Notes: generated from the sequence alone by a model not told the origin. A stretch of 21,006 nucleotides of DNA from Pseudomonadota bacterium (GCA_023386455.1 JAEWJO010000339.1:1-21006); one strand, 5' to 3'; shown: positions 7,239 through 18,047, counted from the stretch's first letter. Program-made: numbers and translations.

Positions 7239-8246
7239 GTGCGGCTCGCGATCACCGGCTTTGACACGTCGAGCGGGTTGCTTCGCGAGATCTACGAGAA
7301 GCTGCGCGTCCGCCCGATGCCGCCGGTCTACCGGCCCGATCACGGTGGCGTCGCCGGCATCGTCACCGCACACAGCCTCGATCCGCTGCTGATCGGCCGC
7401 GTGTTCTCGACGGCAGCGACGCTCGACGGCGTGGGCCCGCTGACATGGCCCGAGCGCGAGCTGATCTGCACGATCACGTCGCGCTCGAACCAGTGCTTCT
7501 ACGCGTCGGCATGTCACGCAGAGTTTCTGCGCGTCGCATCCGAGGACGAGCCGCTCGCGAAAGCGGTCCTCGACGACCCGCGTGCGCTCGCGACCACCGC
7601 ACCGACGCCGCGGATGAAGGTGCTCGCCGAGCTCGCGACGATCATCGCGGCCGCGCCGTGGACGCTGTCGCGCAAGCACCTCTCCCGCGCGCACAGCGCC
7701 GGCCTCGGTGACGAGGACATCCTGCACGTCGTCGCGCTCGCGTCGTTCGCCGGCCACCTCGATCGGATCGCCGACGCCACCGGTGTCGCGCTCGACTACA
7801 AGGTCGCGCACATGCCTCCCGCCACCGATCCGAGCGTCGAGCCCTGGCCGACCGCGCCGCACACGATCGCCGGCCGTCCCGCGGTCGAGCTCGCGCGCCG
7901 CGCGCAGACCGCGGCCGCCCTCGCCGAGTGGCGCAGCTACGTGTTCTATCGCGACGCTCCTCTCTCGCGCCGCCAGCGAACCCTGATCGCCCGCTGGGTT
8001 GCCGCATGGCTCGGCGATGGCGGCATCTCGCCGCCGACCGATCTCACCGTCAATCCGCTCGACGATGCCCTGCGCACGGTCGCCGAGGTGATCACGCTCG
8101 CACCCTGGCGCATCACCGACGAGACCTACGAGCCCCTGCGCGCCGCCGGCTTCGACGACGTCGCGATCTTCGACGTCTGCGCGACGGCAACCTCCGCCGG
8201 CGTGTTCTCGCGCATCGAGGTCTCGCTCGCCGCCCTCGGAACGTGA
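7239..8246 (+). CDS. AhpD-like / carboxymuconolactone-decarboxylase-family protein with internal duplication
   Basis: The 335-residue protein starts at a GTG (7239) with no strong ribosome-binding site. The first half fits the AhpD-like helical bundle: LTWPERELICTITSRSN followed by QCFYASACHAEFLR. The family redox motif is CxxCxxxH; here positions read C86-F-Y-A89-S-A-C92-H93, so the second cysteine of CxxC is Ala and a new cysteine sits next to the histidine. The second half repeats the fold without the motif: PWTLSRKHLSRAHSAGLGDE at residue 140 recurs as PWRITDETYEPLRAAGFDDV at residue 289, an offset of 149. Known relatives are alkylhydroperoxidase-like enzymes or lactone decarboxylases. 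The altered motif means that peroxidase activity cannot be assumed. Confidence 0.8.
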   Translation: MRLAITGFDTSSGLLREIYEKLRVRPMPPVYRPDHGGVAGIVTAHSLDPLLIGRVFSTAATLDGVGPLTWPERELICTITSRSNQCFYASACHAEFLRVASEDEPLAKAVLDDPRALATTAPTPRMKVLAELATIIAAAPWTLSRKHLSRAHSAGLGDEDILHVVALASFAGHLDRIADATGVALDYKVAHMPPATDPSVEPWPTAPHTIAGRPAVELARRAQTAAALAEWRSYVFYRDAPLSRRQRTLIARWVAAWLGDGGISPPTDLTVNPLDDALRTVAEVITLAPWRITDETYEPLRAAGFDDVAIFDVCATATSAGVFSRIEVSLAALGT

Positions 8247-8268
8247 GCGTAGGCGTAGGCGTAGGCGT
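8247..8268. repeat. Intergenic GCGTAG hexamer array (3.7 copies)
   Basis: Directly after the TGA of the AhpD-like gene, gcgtag is repeated three times followed by gcgt. The same hexamer is found in tandem inside dnaX and inside the lipoprotein gene. Here it is non-coding, which shows that the repeat is not explained only by a protein-level Pro-Thr linker. Confidence 0.9.
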
Positions 8269-8282
8269 GCCGAAACCGAGAA

Positions 8283-8302
8283 ACGCCCTCTCTCGAGGGC
8301 GT
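8283..8302. terminator. Candidate bidirectional hairpin between convergent genes
   Basis: acgccctc (8283-8290) and gagggcgt (8295-8302) form a perfect 8-bp GC-rich stem with a 4-base tctc loop. It lies between the convergent ends of the AhpD-like gene and the PqqD/HlyD-like gene. On the minus strand it is followed by TTTCTCGG, and on the plus strand by cgtcgttc, so the uridine tract is poor in both directions. Confidence 0.4.
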
Positions 8303-8347
8303 CGTCGTTCAGGCTCAGGTCGACGTGAACGTAACTGTGAGCGTCTA

Positions 8348-10324
8348 CTATCCGTCGCTGCCCGGCGCGGGAGCGGGCTCTGGCGCAGGCGCGGTCGTCT
8401 CCCCGCCTGTCTCGCCCTCGACCGGCGGCTGTGCCGGACGCGGACGGGGACGCGGACGCGGACGAGCCGGCGCCTTCTTCTTCTCCGGCTCCGCCTTGGT
8501 CTCCGGCTCCGTCGGTGCCGCGCTGCCAGCCTCGGGCGTCGCGCTGCCGGTCGCGGCGCTACCGGCCGAACCGGTGTCGTGCGTCTCGATCGGATCCGCG
8601 GGCGGCGGCGGAGGCGCGGCACTCGGATCGACGCCGAGGTACGTCACCTCGGTGCCCTCGGGCGCCGCATCCTTCGCACACGCGATCTTCGTGCCGTCGG
8701 GATCCGCCTGCACGACGGTGCACGAGAGCTGCTGCTCGCTGCCCTTGATGCCGAGCCTGACGTGAGCGTCGGCGGTCGCGCCCTCGGCCTTCTTGAACGT
8801 CGTGACGAGCAACGGCTCGCGCGTCAGCGTCGCGACGACGTCGGTCGGCGTGATCTTCGCGTTCGCCTTCGCGACCGCGGTGACCTTGCCGGCGGCCGGT
8901 GCCTTGATCAGGAACTTGTCGAGCGCGGCCTTCTTCGTGCCGAGCTTGGCCTCGGCATCGAGGAGGACCTTGCTGCTCGAGTCGATCTTCTTCTCGGAGT
9001 TCGTCGCGCCGACCTTGTTGCCGGCGGCCTGCGCGGCATCGCGCTCCTTCTCGGCGTTCGCGATGTCGGTCTTCGCCTTCGCGACGGTCTTCTCGACCGC
9101 TGCGACGTCGGCCTCGAGCGACTTGAACCCGACGAGCTTCGCGATCGGATCGCCCATCTTCACGACGGTGTCGTTCGGAACGAGCACGGCGATCTGACCC
9201 GCACCGGCCGGCTTGATCTCCTCGGGCGCGGGCTGCTCGATAGCGAGCTTGGCGGTCTCGACCGGCGGAGGCTCGGGCTGCGGCGGAGGCGGAGGCGGCG
9301 TGTCCTTGACGCTCGTCTCGGTCGACTCCGACTTCTTCGCGAACACGAACTTGTACGCGAGGAACGCGCCGGCACCGAGGATGGCGAGCACGAGCAGCGC
9401 GATGAGCACCGGGCTCGTTCCCGACTTCGCCGGCGGCGGCGGCGCCGTGACCGGACGCTTCTCCTCGACGACCGGCTTTGCGGCGACCTTCTTCGGCTCG
9501 CCCTTCTTCGGCTCGGGCTTCGGCTCTGCCTTGGCTTCGATCTTCGGCGTCGGCGTGACCTCGGGCTTCTTCGGCTCGGGCACGGCGGCCTTCGGAGCCT
9601 CGACCTTCGCGGCGGGCTTCGGAGCCTCGAGCTCGGCGGCGAGCTCGGGCGGTACCTCGACGGCCTTCATGACCTGCGAGGCACGGACCGCTTCCTTCAC
9701 GTCGTCGAGACCGATGCCGACCTGGTCGGCGAGATCGATCGACACGTCGGAGACCTGCGGCCTGCCGGGACCCGACACGCCGAGGCCGATGTCTTCGGTC
9801 TTCGCGACGGGCGCGCGTGCGGCAGGCGCACTCGTACCGGGTGCACCGAGCTCCAGCTCGGGCGCGCGCGGCAGCTCCTCCGCTTTCGCGGCGCGGGCCG
9901 TGCCGGCGTGGCCGAGCTCGACCTCGGCGGCGGGCATCGCGGCCGCGGCGGCCGGCTTGGCGGCGACGACGCCGGGCTTCAGATACTCGTCACGTGCGGC
10001 CGCGGGCTTCTCGGTCGGCGTCGCGGCGGCCGCTGCAGCAGCGGCACCACTCTCGAGGTAGCCGAGATCGCCGAGCGTCGCGATGACGGTGCGGATCTCG
10101 TTCGGGTTCGCCTTGAGGCCAAGCTCTTCCTCGGCCCACCTCGCGATGCCGGCGATGTCGCGCTGGCCATCCATCGCGCAGGCGAGCGAGTACTCGACCT
10201 CGAAGAACCGGAACAGCCTGCCGCTGTCCGGATCCATGACGTCGATGAACTTGGCGCCGCCGTCTTCGATCGGTTCGGCGACCAGGTCTTGACGAAATCG
10301 CGGCCGGTCGACGCTCGTCTGCAT
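8348..10324 (-). CDS. Membrane protein with PqqD-like N-domain and HlyD-like coiled-coil hairpin, downstream of mglA
   Basis: This 658-residue protein abuts mglA with no gap (mglA stop 10325, start 10324). Residues about 5-90 look like a PqqD/winged-helix domain (FIDVMDPDSGRLFRFFEVEY, then GDLGYLES). Residues 91-300 are Ala/Pro/Glu/Lys-rich and probably disordered. A single transmembrane helix lies at 304-326 (SPVLIALLVLAILGAGAFLA). Beyond it are a biotinyl-lipoyl-like half (VLVPNDTVVKMGDPIAKL), a coiled coil at 400-470 and the returning half (IKAPAAGKVTAVA), the arrangement of HlyD membrane-fusion proteins. The C-terminus is again Pro-rich with an RPRPRPRPRP run. The topology suggests a cytoplasmic head and a periplasmic hairpin. 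The link to MglA is inferred from gene order; I know no named homologue. Confidence 0.85.
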   Translation of the reverse strand: MQTSVDRPRFRQDLVAEPIEDGGAKFIDVMDPDSGRLFRFFEVEYSLACAMDGQRDIAGIARWAEEELGLKANPNEIRTVIATLGDLGYLESGAAAAAAAATPTEKPAAARDEYLKPGVVAAKPAAAAAMPAAEVELGHAGTARAAKAEELPRAPELELGAPGTSAPAARAPVAKTEDIGLGVSGPGRPQVSDVSIDLADQVGIGLDDVKEAVRASQVMKAVEVPPELAAELEAPKPAAKVEAPKAAVPEPKKPEVTPTPKIEAKAEPKPEPKKGEPKKVAAKPVVEEKRPVTAPPPPAKSGTSPVLIALLVLAILGAGAFLAYKFVFAKKSESTETSVKDTPPPPPPQPEPPPVETAKLAIEQPAPEEIKPAGAGQIAVLVPNDTVVKMGDPIAKLVGFKSLEADVAAVEKTVAKAKTDIANAEKERDAAQAAGNKVGATNSEKKIDSSSKVLLDAEAKLGTKKAALDKFLIKAPAAGKVTAVAKANAKITPTDVVATLTREPLLVTTFKKAEGATADAHVRLGIKGSEQQLSCTVVQADPDGTKIACAKDAAPEGTEVTYLGVDPSAAPPPPPADPIETHDTGSAGSAATGSATPEAGSAAPTEPETKAEPEKKKAPARPRPRPRPRPAQPPVEGETGGETTAPAPEPAPAPGSDG

Positions 10325-10912
10325 TTATCCGCCTTTGCGAAGCTCGGTGAGCACGAGCTTGGCGACTGCCTTCAGCGTATCGAACACCCCCACGCCCTTC
10401 GGAGCGACGGCCTCGAAGCTCGGAACCTTCGTCGGGTTCAACGCCTCTTCGAGCTCGGCCATCGGGATCGCGTTCGGCAGGTCGCGCTTGTTGTACTGGA
10501 CGACGTAGGGAAGCTTGTCGAGATCGTAGCCCTGCTCCTGCAGATTCGACCGCAGGTTCTCGAGCGACTCGATGTTGGCTTCCATGCGCTCCATCTGCGA
10601 GTCGCCGACGTACACGACGCCGTCGACACCCTTCAGGATCAGCTTGCGGCTCGCGTCGTAGAAGACCTGGCCGGGCACCGTGTACAGGTGAAAGCGGGTC
10701 TTGAAGCCACGGATCTCGCCGAGCGAGAGCGGGAGGAAGTCGAAGAACAAGGTGCGCTCGGTCTCGGTCGCGAGCGAGATCATCTTGCCTTTCGCCTCGG
10801 GGTTCGTCTTGTTGTAGATGTACTGCAGGTTCGTGGTCTTTCCGCACAAACCCGGACCGTAGTAGACGATCTTGCAGTTGATCTCGCGCGAACTGTAGTT
10901 GATGAAGCTCAT
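10325..10912 (-). CDS. mglA: MglA Ras-like GTPase, cell polarity and gliding motility switch
   Basis: The 195-residue protein matches Myxococcus MglA in length and almost residue for residue from memory (MSFINYSSREINCKIVYYGP at the start, KAVAKLVLTEL near the end). It has the P-loop GPGLCGKTT at residues 19-27, TETERTLFFDFLPL in the switch region, the MglA-type TVPGQ in place of DTAGQ with Gln82, and NKRD for guanine recognition. In myxobacteria MglA-GTP sits at the leading cell pole and couples polarity to the gliding machinery and type IV pili; MglB is its partner. Here it follows mglB by 12 bases and is immediately followed by the PqqD/HlyD-like gene, so all three are probably one transcript. 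Confidence 0.97.
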   Translation of the reverse strand: MSFINYSSREINCKIVYYGPGLCGKTTNLQYIYNKTNPEAKGKMISLATETERTLFFDFLPLSLGEIRGFKTRFHLYTVPGQVFYDASRKLILKGVDGVVYVGDSQMERMEANIESLENLRSNLQEQGYDLDKLPYVVQYNKRDLPNAIPMAELEEALNPTKVPSFEAVAPKGVGVFDTLKAVAKLVLTELRKGG

Positions 10913-10924
10913 GACTTCGCGCGC

Positions 10925-11404
10925 CTAGTCGTTGAACAGGTTGTCGATGTCGTCGTCGGTGATCTCCGAGAAGACCGACGGCTGCGTGCCCGACGCGCTC
11001 TTCTTGGTCAGCACGTCGAGAACATTCACGAGCTCTGCGGTCGCCTTGCGAACGCGGAGTCGAACCAGCCCCAGCGAGCTGCGCTCGTCGAACAGCACCA
11101 CGAGGATCACGCGCTGCGCGACGATCGAGATGTGGACGTTCGTCTTCTCGCCCTCGTGGAACTGGCCGGCGAACTCCTTCTCGGCCAAGAGCGAGGCGAT
11201 GGCGCCGGTCGCGGCAACGTTGCCGGCCGTCAGCGAAGACAAGGACGTGACGTCGAGCTGCTCGACCTCACCTGCCGACGCGAACGCTTGACCGTTCTTG
11301 TCGATGACGAGCACCGCCCTGGCGTTGGCGTCTCGATGAAGGACCTCGCAGACATGATTGATCTGCGAAAGTTCTTCCTCGTACATGACGAGCTGTTGGA
11401 TCAT
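10925..11404 (-). CDS. mglB: MglB roadblock/LC7 regulator of MglA
   Basis: At 159 residues it has the length of Myxococcus MglB and the same landmarks: QLVMYEEELSQIN, VLVIDKNGQ, TSLSSLTAGNVAA, GQFHEGEK, SSLGLVRLRVRKA and the C-terminal FSEITDDDIDNLF. It is a single roadblock domain that dimerises and acts as GTPase-activating (and under some conditions exchange-promoting) partner of MglA, holding MglA at one cell pole. The ATG at 11404 is preceded by AGAGG with a 5-base spacer, a good ribosome-binding site. It is the first gene of the mglB-mglA-membrane protein unit, with its own 155-bp upstream gap after recR. Confidence 0.96.
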   Translation of the reverse strand: MIQQLVMYEEELSQINHVCEVLHRDANARAVLVIDKNGQAFASAGEVEQLDVTSLSSLTAGNVAATGAIASLLAEKEFAGQFHEGEKTNVHISIVAQRVILVVLFDERSSLGLVRLRVRKATAELVNVLDVLTKKSASGTQPSVFSEITDDDIDNLFND

Positions 11405-11466
11405 CGCGGCCTCTGGCTCCTCTTCGCGTGTAGCCCTTCGAAACGAAGGCTCCCCGCCGTCGAGTC

Positions 11467-11495
11467 ACGGTAGCAACCCCCCCGATTTCGTTCAA
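11467..11495 (-). promoter_or_regulatory. Candidate sigma70-type promoter for mglB
   Basis: In the gap between recR and mglB the minus strand reads TTGAAC (11495-11490), a 17-base spacer, then TACCGT (11472-11467). The -35 is good and the -10 matches only the outer positions. The distance to the mglB start is about 60 bases. A small inverted repeat (ccttcg / cgaagg, 11435-11449) lies in the predicted leader. Confidence 0.35.
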
Positions 11496-11559
11496 CTCTC
11501 TGGCCGATCATTCGGGCGCCGGGGGCGCGTGCCAGGGTGAGCTCGGTCCCGGAGGCGGC

Positions 11560-12171
11560 CTACATGGTCGCCCGGCCGGCGAGCGCGCGCGCGATCGTGG
11601 CCTGGTCGCTGTATTCGAGCTCGCCACCGACCGGGAGCCCGGTCGCGATCCGAGAGACCTTGATCCCGAGCGGCTTGATCACGCGCGCGACGTACATCGC
11701 GGTCGCTTCACCATCGACGCTCGGGCTGGTCGCGATGATGACCTCGCGAACGGACGGAATCGCCGGGTCCGACGAGGGCCCGAGCCGGCGGACCAGCTCG
11801 GCGACGCGGATGTCGTCGGGACCGATGCCCTCGAGCGGCGAGAGCAGGCCGTGGAGCACGTGGTAGCGGCCCCTGAAGTGGCCGCCGCGATCGATCGCGA
11901 TCAAATCCGACGGCGTCGCGACGACGCAGATCGTGTCGGGCTCGCGCCGCGTGTCACTGCAAAGGACGCACGGGTCCTGCTCGGTCATGTTCATGCAGAC
12001 CGAGCAAAGCCGAATCTTGTCGGTGACATCGAGCAGCGCCTGCGCGAGGTCGTGGACCTGCTGGCGATTGCCGCGGACGAGGTGGAACGCGAGCCGCGTC
12101 GCCGTCTTCTCTCCGATACCGGGCAGCCGGGACAGCTCCTGAACGAGCCGGCGGATCGGATCGGCGGCCAT
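11560..12171 (-). CDS. recR: Recombination mediator RecR
   Basis: The 203-residue RecR has the helix-hairpin-helix start (LSRLPGIGEKTATRLAFHL), a four-cysteine zinc finger (CSVCMNMTEQDPCVLC), and a Toprim domain (ICVVATPSDLIAIDRGGHF, then RYHVLHGLLSPLEGIGPDDI). The C-terminus has ATGLPVGGELEYSDQATIARAL, as in other members. It works with RecO and RecF to load RecA at single-strand gaps in the cytoplasm. The start abuts the ybaB stop with no spacing, and dnaX precedes ybaB, the widely conserved dnaX-ybaB-recR order. Confidence 0.98.
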   Translation of the reverse strand: MAADPIRRLVQELSRLPGIGEKTATRLAFHLVRGNRQQVHDLAQALLDVTDKIRLCSVCMNMTEQDPCVLCSDTRREPDTICVVATPSDLIAIDRGGHFRGRYHVLHGLLSPLEGIGPDDIRVAELVRRLGPSSDPAIPSVREVIIATSPSVDGEATAMYVARVIKPLGIKVSRIATGLPVGGELEYSDQATIARALAGRATM

Positions 12172-12502
12172 CTAGAACAGTCCTGGCATCCCCGGCAAGC
12201 CGCCCATTCCGCCCATCACCGACTGCATCTTCTCCTTGCTGACCTCGCGAACCTTCGCCGCGGCCGCGTTGATCGCGGCGGTGACGAGATCTTCGAGCAT
12301 GCCGACGTCGTTCGGATCGACGACCGACTTGTCGATCTTCACGCGAACGACCTCGAACTGGCCGTTGACGGTCGCGGTGACGAGACCACCGCCGGCAGCA
12401 CCATCGCACTGCATCGCGGCGAGCTCTTCCTGCACCTTGCTGACGTCGGACTGAAGCTTTTGCGCCTGCTTCATCAGCGCGTTGAGGTCGGGCATTTTTC
12501 CG

Positions 12503-12510
<8 letters not shown>
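12172..12510 (-). CDS. ybaB: YbaB/EbfC-family nucleoid-associated DNA-binding protein
   Basis: This 112-residue protein has the family layout: a Met/Gln-rich helix (DLNALMKQAQKLQSDVSKVQ), a beta sheet with the signature GGGLVTATVNGQFEVVRVKI, DPNDVGMLEDLVTAAINAA, and a Gly/Met/Pro-rich tail (MGGMGGLPGMPGLF). Family members form dimers that bind DNA broadly; the cellular role is still loosely defined. Its start overlaps the last 8 bases of dnaX, and its stop abuts recR, so the three are almost certainly cotranscribed and translationally linked. Confidence 0.96.
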
Positions 12511-14419
<1,909 letters not shown>

Positions 14420-14433
14420 GCGACCCGTCGGGC

Positions 14434-14461
14434 ACTATACCCGGTGGGTCCGTCGCTACAA
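14434..14461 (-). promoter_or_regulatory. Candidate dnaX promoter
   Basis: The minus strand has TTGTAG (14461-14456, overlapping the lipoprotein stop), a 16-base spacer, and TATAGT (14439-14434), a good -10 box. It lies only 15 bases ahead of the dnaX ATG, which would give a very short leader. The -35 is weak. Confidence 0.4.
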
Positions 14462-15334
14462 CGCCAAGGTCTCGCAGATCTTCTTGGCTTGCATGAGGAC
14501 CTTGTCGCGCAGATCGCCGAGCGCCGACGACGCAGCGTCCTTGTAGAGCGAGCCGCGACAGAGCAGGTGCTTGCCGCCGTACGTCACGAGGTAGCGAAAC
14601 GCCATGCCCGCGCTGCCCTCGTTGCCCTCGATGTAGCAAGCGGCGCCGCGCTGACGGTTGAGCGTCACCGTCATCACCTTGTTGTCCTCGAGGTACTTCC
14701 TGTAGAGATCGCAGTCGACGGGCGCTGCGTCGTCTTCGTAGCCGTAGCGCGCGAGGAACACGCGCGTCTCGTCGGTGTTCTGGACCTTCACGACGAGCGA
14801 GAACGTGCCGGCCTCGCCGAGGTCGCGCTCCCAGTTCGGCTCGAGATCCATCTTGATGGCGGCAACCTCCGCCGACGGCTTCACGAGCGCACGATTCATC
14901 GTCGACGGAGCGGGCGCCTTCGTCGTCTCCGCGGCTGCTGGCGTAGGCGACTTCGCGTTCGTCGTCCCCGCGGCTGCTGGCGTAGGCGTAGGCGTAGGCG
15001 TCTTCGCGTTCGTCGTGTCCGCAGGCGTGGTCGCGGTCGCGGGCCTCGTTGCCGTCGCGGGCGTAGTCGCAGTCGCGGGCGCAGTCGCAGTGGCCTTCGC
15101 GGCTGCAGGTGCAGGTGCAGGTGCAGGCGGTGGCGTCGTCTGGGCGAGCGACGGATCCTGCTTGACCAGCTCGGCCGACAGCGTCGCGGAGAACCCGTCT
15201 GCCGATCCTCGCTTCGTCCCCGACTCGGCCGCCTTCGGCGCACCGCTGCCCGAACCTCCACCTTCGATCTGATCGCAGGCTCCGAGCGCGAGCGCGAGCG
15301 CGGCGAGCGCGACGTGGTTCCCCGAGAAAGCCAT
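14456..15334 (-). CDS. Predicted lipoprotein with Pro/Ala/Thr-rich linker, function unknown
   Basis: From the ATG at 15334, preceded by GAAGGGG, the protein has 292 residues. MAFSGNHVALAALALALGAC is a lipoprotein signal peptide with lipobox LGAC, so Cys20 should be lipidated. An acidic/Ser-rich stretch leads to a long Ala/Pro/Thr linker that holds two copies of a TTNAK[S/T]PTP...AAA unit and is encoded by hexanucleotide repeats. The C-terminal part from about residue 150 (RALVKPSAEVAAIKMDLEPN onward) looks folded, with cysteines in VDCDLYRKYLEDN, AACYIEGNEG, LLCRG and KKICETLAL. I recognise no family. The shape, an anchor plus flexible spacer plus small globular head, suits an envelope protein. 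An upstream in-frame start would add 34 residues that overlap the terminator region, so I reject it. Confidence 0.78.
   Translation of the reverse strand: MAFSGNHVALAALALALGACDQIEGGGSGSGAPKAAESGTKRGSADGFSATLSAELVKQDPSLAQTTPPPAPAPAPAAAKATATAPATATTPATATRPATATTPADTTNAKTPTPTPTPAAAGTTNAKSPTPAAAETTKAPAPSTMNRALVKPSAEVAAIKMDLEPNWERDLGEAGTFSLVVKVQNTDETRVFLARYGYEDDAAPVDCDLYRKYLEDNKVMTVTLNRQRGAACYIEGNEGSAGMAFRYLVTYGGKHLLCRGSLYKDAASSALGDLRDKVLMQAKKICETLAL
14980..15001. repeat. GCGTAG hexamer array inside the lipoprotein gene (3.7 copies)
   Basis: Three perfect gcgtag units and gcgt, within a larger imperfect duplication: gctgctggcgtaggcg followed by cttcgcgttcgtcgt occurs around 14935-14965 with one hexamer and around 14975-15018 with an expanded array. 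It encodes Pro-Thr repeats on the minus strand. Confidence 0.9.
15105..15127. repeat. GCAGGT hexamer array inside the lipoprotein gene (3.8 copies)
   Basis: Three gcaggt units plus gcagg, the same unit as in dnaX at 13113-13138 in another phase. It encodes Ala-Pro on the minus strand. Confidence 0.9.
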
Positions 15335-15378
15335 CCCCTTCAGGGATACCACGCCGGCGGCCGAACCCCCGGAGCCCG

Positions 15379-15417
15379 AAAAACGTTCGAGCGACGATCG
15401 CAAAATCGTCGCTCGAA
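15379..15417 (-). terminator. Strong intrinsic terminator after the SRP RNA and tRNA cluster
   Basis: ttcgagcgacgat (15386-15398) and atcgtcgctcgaa (15405-15417) form a perfect 13-bp stem with a 6-base loop. On the minus strand the hairpin is followed by CG and then TTTTT (15383-15379). It closes the transcript carrying the SRP RNA and separates it from the lipoprotein gene. A first U-run (15421-15416) lies between the SRP RNA end and this hairpin. Confidence 0.85.
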
Positions 15418-15421
15418 AAAA

Positions 15422-15507
<86 letters not shown>

Positions 15508-15532
15508 TAAACGCGTCACGCAAGGGGCATGG

Positions 15533-15620
15533 TGGCGGAGGGAAAGGGATTCGAACCCTTGGTACCTTGCGATACACACGCTTTCCAAGCGTGCACCTTC
15601 GGCCACTCGGTCATCCCTCC
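15533..15620 (-). tRNA. tRNA-Ser (anticodon GGA), CCA encoded
   Basis: The minus strand folds as a class II tRNA: acceptor GGAGGGA pairs with TCCCTCC, the anticodon loop CTTGGAAAG gives GGA, there is a long variable arm, and the T-loop is GGTTCGAATCC. Discriminator G is followed by an encoded CCA (15535-15533). It reads UCC/UCU. It lies 19 bases after tRNA-Ser(CGA). Confidence 0.95.
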
Positions 15621-15639
15621 TGAAGGAGGCAGAAGAAAC

Positions 15640-15725
15640 TGGCGGACAGGGAGGGATTTGAACCCCCGGTGCTTTCGCACATCTGATTTCGAATCAGACA
15701 CCATAGGCCACTCGGACACCTGTCC
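15640..15725 (-). tRNA. tRNA-Ser (anticodon CGA), CCA encoded
   Basis: Class II fold on the minus strand: acceptor GGACAGG pairs with CCTGTCC, the anticodon region GATTCGAAATC gives CGA, there is a long variable arm, and the T-arm is GGGGGTTCAAATCCC. Discriminator G and CCA are encoded (15642-15640). It reads UCG. Its 5' end is 5 bases after the tadA stop. Confidence 0.95.
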
Positions 15726-15730
15726 AGAAG

Positions 15731-16195
15731 CTAGTGATACGTCGGGCCGCGGCGCAGCTCGGCGAAGAACTGGGAGAGCAGCGCGGCGCACTCGTCGGCG
15801 CGAACCCCGGCGGTGACCTCCATGCGGTGGTTCAGCCGACTGTCGGTGACGATCGAGTAGAGGCTCGTGACCGCCCCCGCCTTCGGGTTGGGGCAGCCGT
15901 AGACGAGTCGCTTGATGCGCGCGTTGACGAGAGCGCCGGCGCACATCGGACACGGCTCGTGCGTGACATAGAGTGTCGCCTCGACACGCCACATCCCGAG
16001 CGTGCGGGCAGCATCGCGAAGCGCGACGACCTCGGCATGCGCCGTCGGGTCTCGATCCACCTCGCGCCGGTTGTGACCGCGACCGATGATCGAATCATCG
16101 GCGACGATCACCGCCCCGACCGGAACATCTCCGGCCGCGAACGCGGCGCGCGCTTCATCGAGCGCGACGGTCATCCATTGTTCGTCTGTCATCAT
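15731..16195 (-). CDS. tadA: tRNA-specific adenosine deaminase TadA
   Basis: The 154-residue protein is a zinc-dependent deaminase with DPTAHAEVVAL (zinc histidine and catalytic glutamate), EPCPMCAGALVNARI (the two zinc cysteines), VPVGAVIVADD and the TadA-type C-terminal helix (CAALLSQFFAELR). It converts A34 to inosine in tRNA-Arg(ACG) so that one tRNA reads CGU, CGC and CGA. That substrate lies immediately upstream on the same strand: the ATG at 16195 begins two bases after the tRNA's discriminator base. A second ATG at 16192 is equally possible and gives the more usual MTDEQW start. There is no ribosome-binding site outside the tRNA itself. tRNA-Ser(CGA) follows after 5 bases. Confidence 0.96.
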   Translation of the reverse strand: MMTDEQWMTVALDEARAAFAAGDVPVGAVIVADDSIIGRGHNRREVDRDPTAHAEVVALRDAARTLGMWRVEATLYVTHEPCPMCAGALVNARIKRLVYGCPNPKAGAVTSLYSIVTDSRLNHRMEVTAGVRADECAALLSQFFAELRRGPTYH

Positions 16196-16197
16196 CG

Positions 16198-16270
<73 letters not shown>

Positions 16271-16287
16271 AAACTGTTCAAACGTTG

Positions 16288-16378
<91 letters not shown>

Positions 16379-16395
16379 AGGCGGCTGGTCTGCCA

Positions 16396-16450
16396 AAAAA
16401 GAAACTGTGTAGTGGGCGGGGACGTACGCTACGGCGCGACGTCCCGCCCA
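16396..16450 (-). terminator. Long GC-rich hairpin with downstream U-rich run between two serine tRNAs
   Basis: tgggcggggacgt (16413-16425) pairs with acgtcccgccca (16439-16450), 12 bp with one bulged G and a 13-base loop. On the minus strand it is followed eight bases later by TTTCTTTTTT. It could end the tRNA-Ser(UGA) transcript, though the spacing is longer than usual, so attenuation or RNA processing are alternatives. Confidence 0.4.
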
Positions 16451-16487
16451 TGACCACTTGCGTGACACTATTCGATTATCAAACGTC

Positions 16488-16571
<84 letters not shown>

Positions 16572-16595
16572 AGGCGGTCCCAGAGGCAGGGCGTA

Positions 16596-16623
16596 TTTAT
16601 AGGGATCAACGGAGTGATGTAAA
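16596..16623 (-). promoter_or_regulatory. Promoter for tRNA-Ser(UGA)
   Basis: The minus strand reads TTTACA (16623-16618, five of six consensus bases), a 16-base spacer, then TATAAA (16601-16596, five of six). The -10 box ends 25 bases before the tRNA 5' end, giving a short leader. It lies in the 105-bp gap after serS, in which I see no other feature. Confidence 0.65.
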
Positions 16624-16676
16624 GCCGGATCTCTGTTTTTCCCTACTCTCGCGAGCTTGCCTCACGAAGAACCGCC

Positions 16677-17963
<1,287 letters not shown>

Positions 17964-18047
17964 GGCTTACCTCAATGATCGCTACGGGTTGGGAGCGGAC
18001 CCTACCTTGCTCTTAACGCCGGTGGCAAGGCCGGGGTCCAATGCGTC

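Noticed and set aside
7928..11473. A plus-strand open frame of 1181 codons
   Set aside because: It is antisense to the well-supported mglB, mglA and PqqD/HlyD-like genes; its product is Arg/Leu/Gly-rich with no domain, as expected from GC-rich shadow frames.
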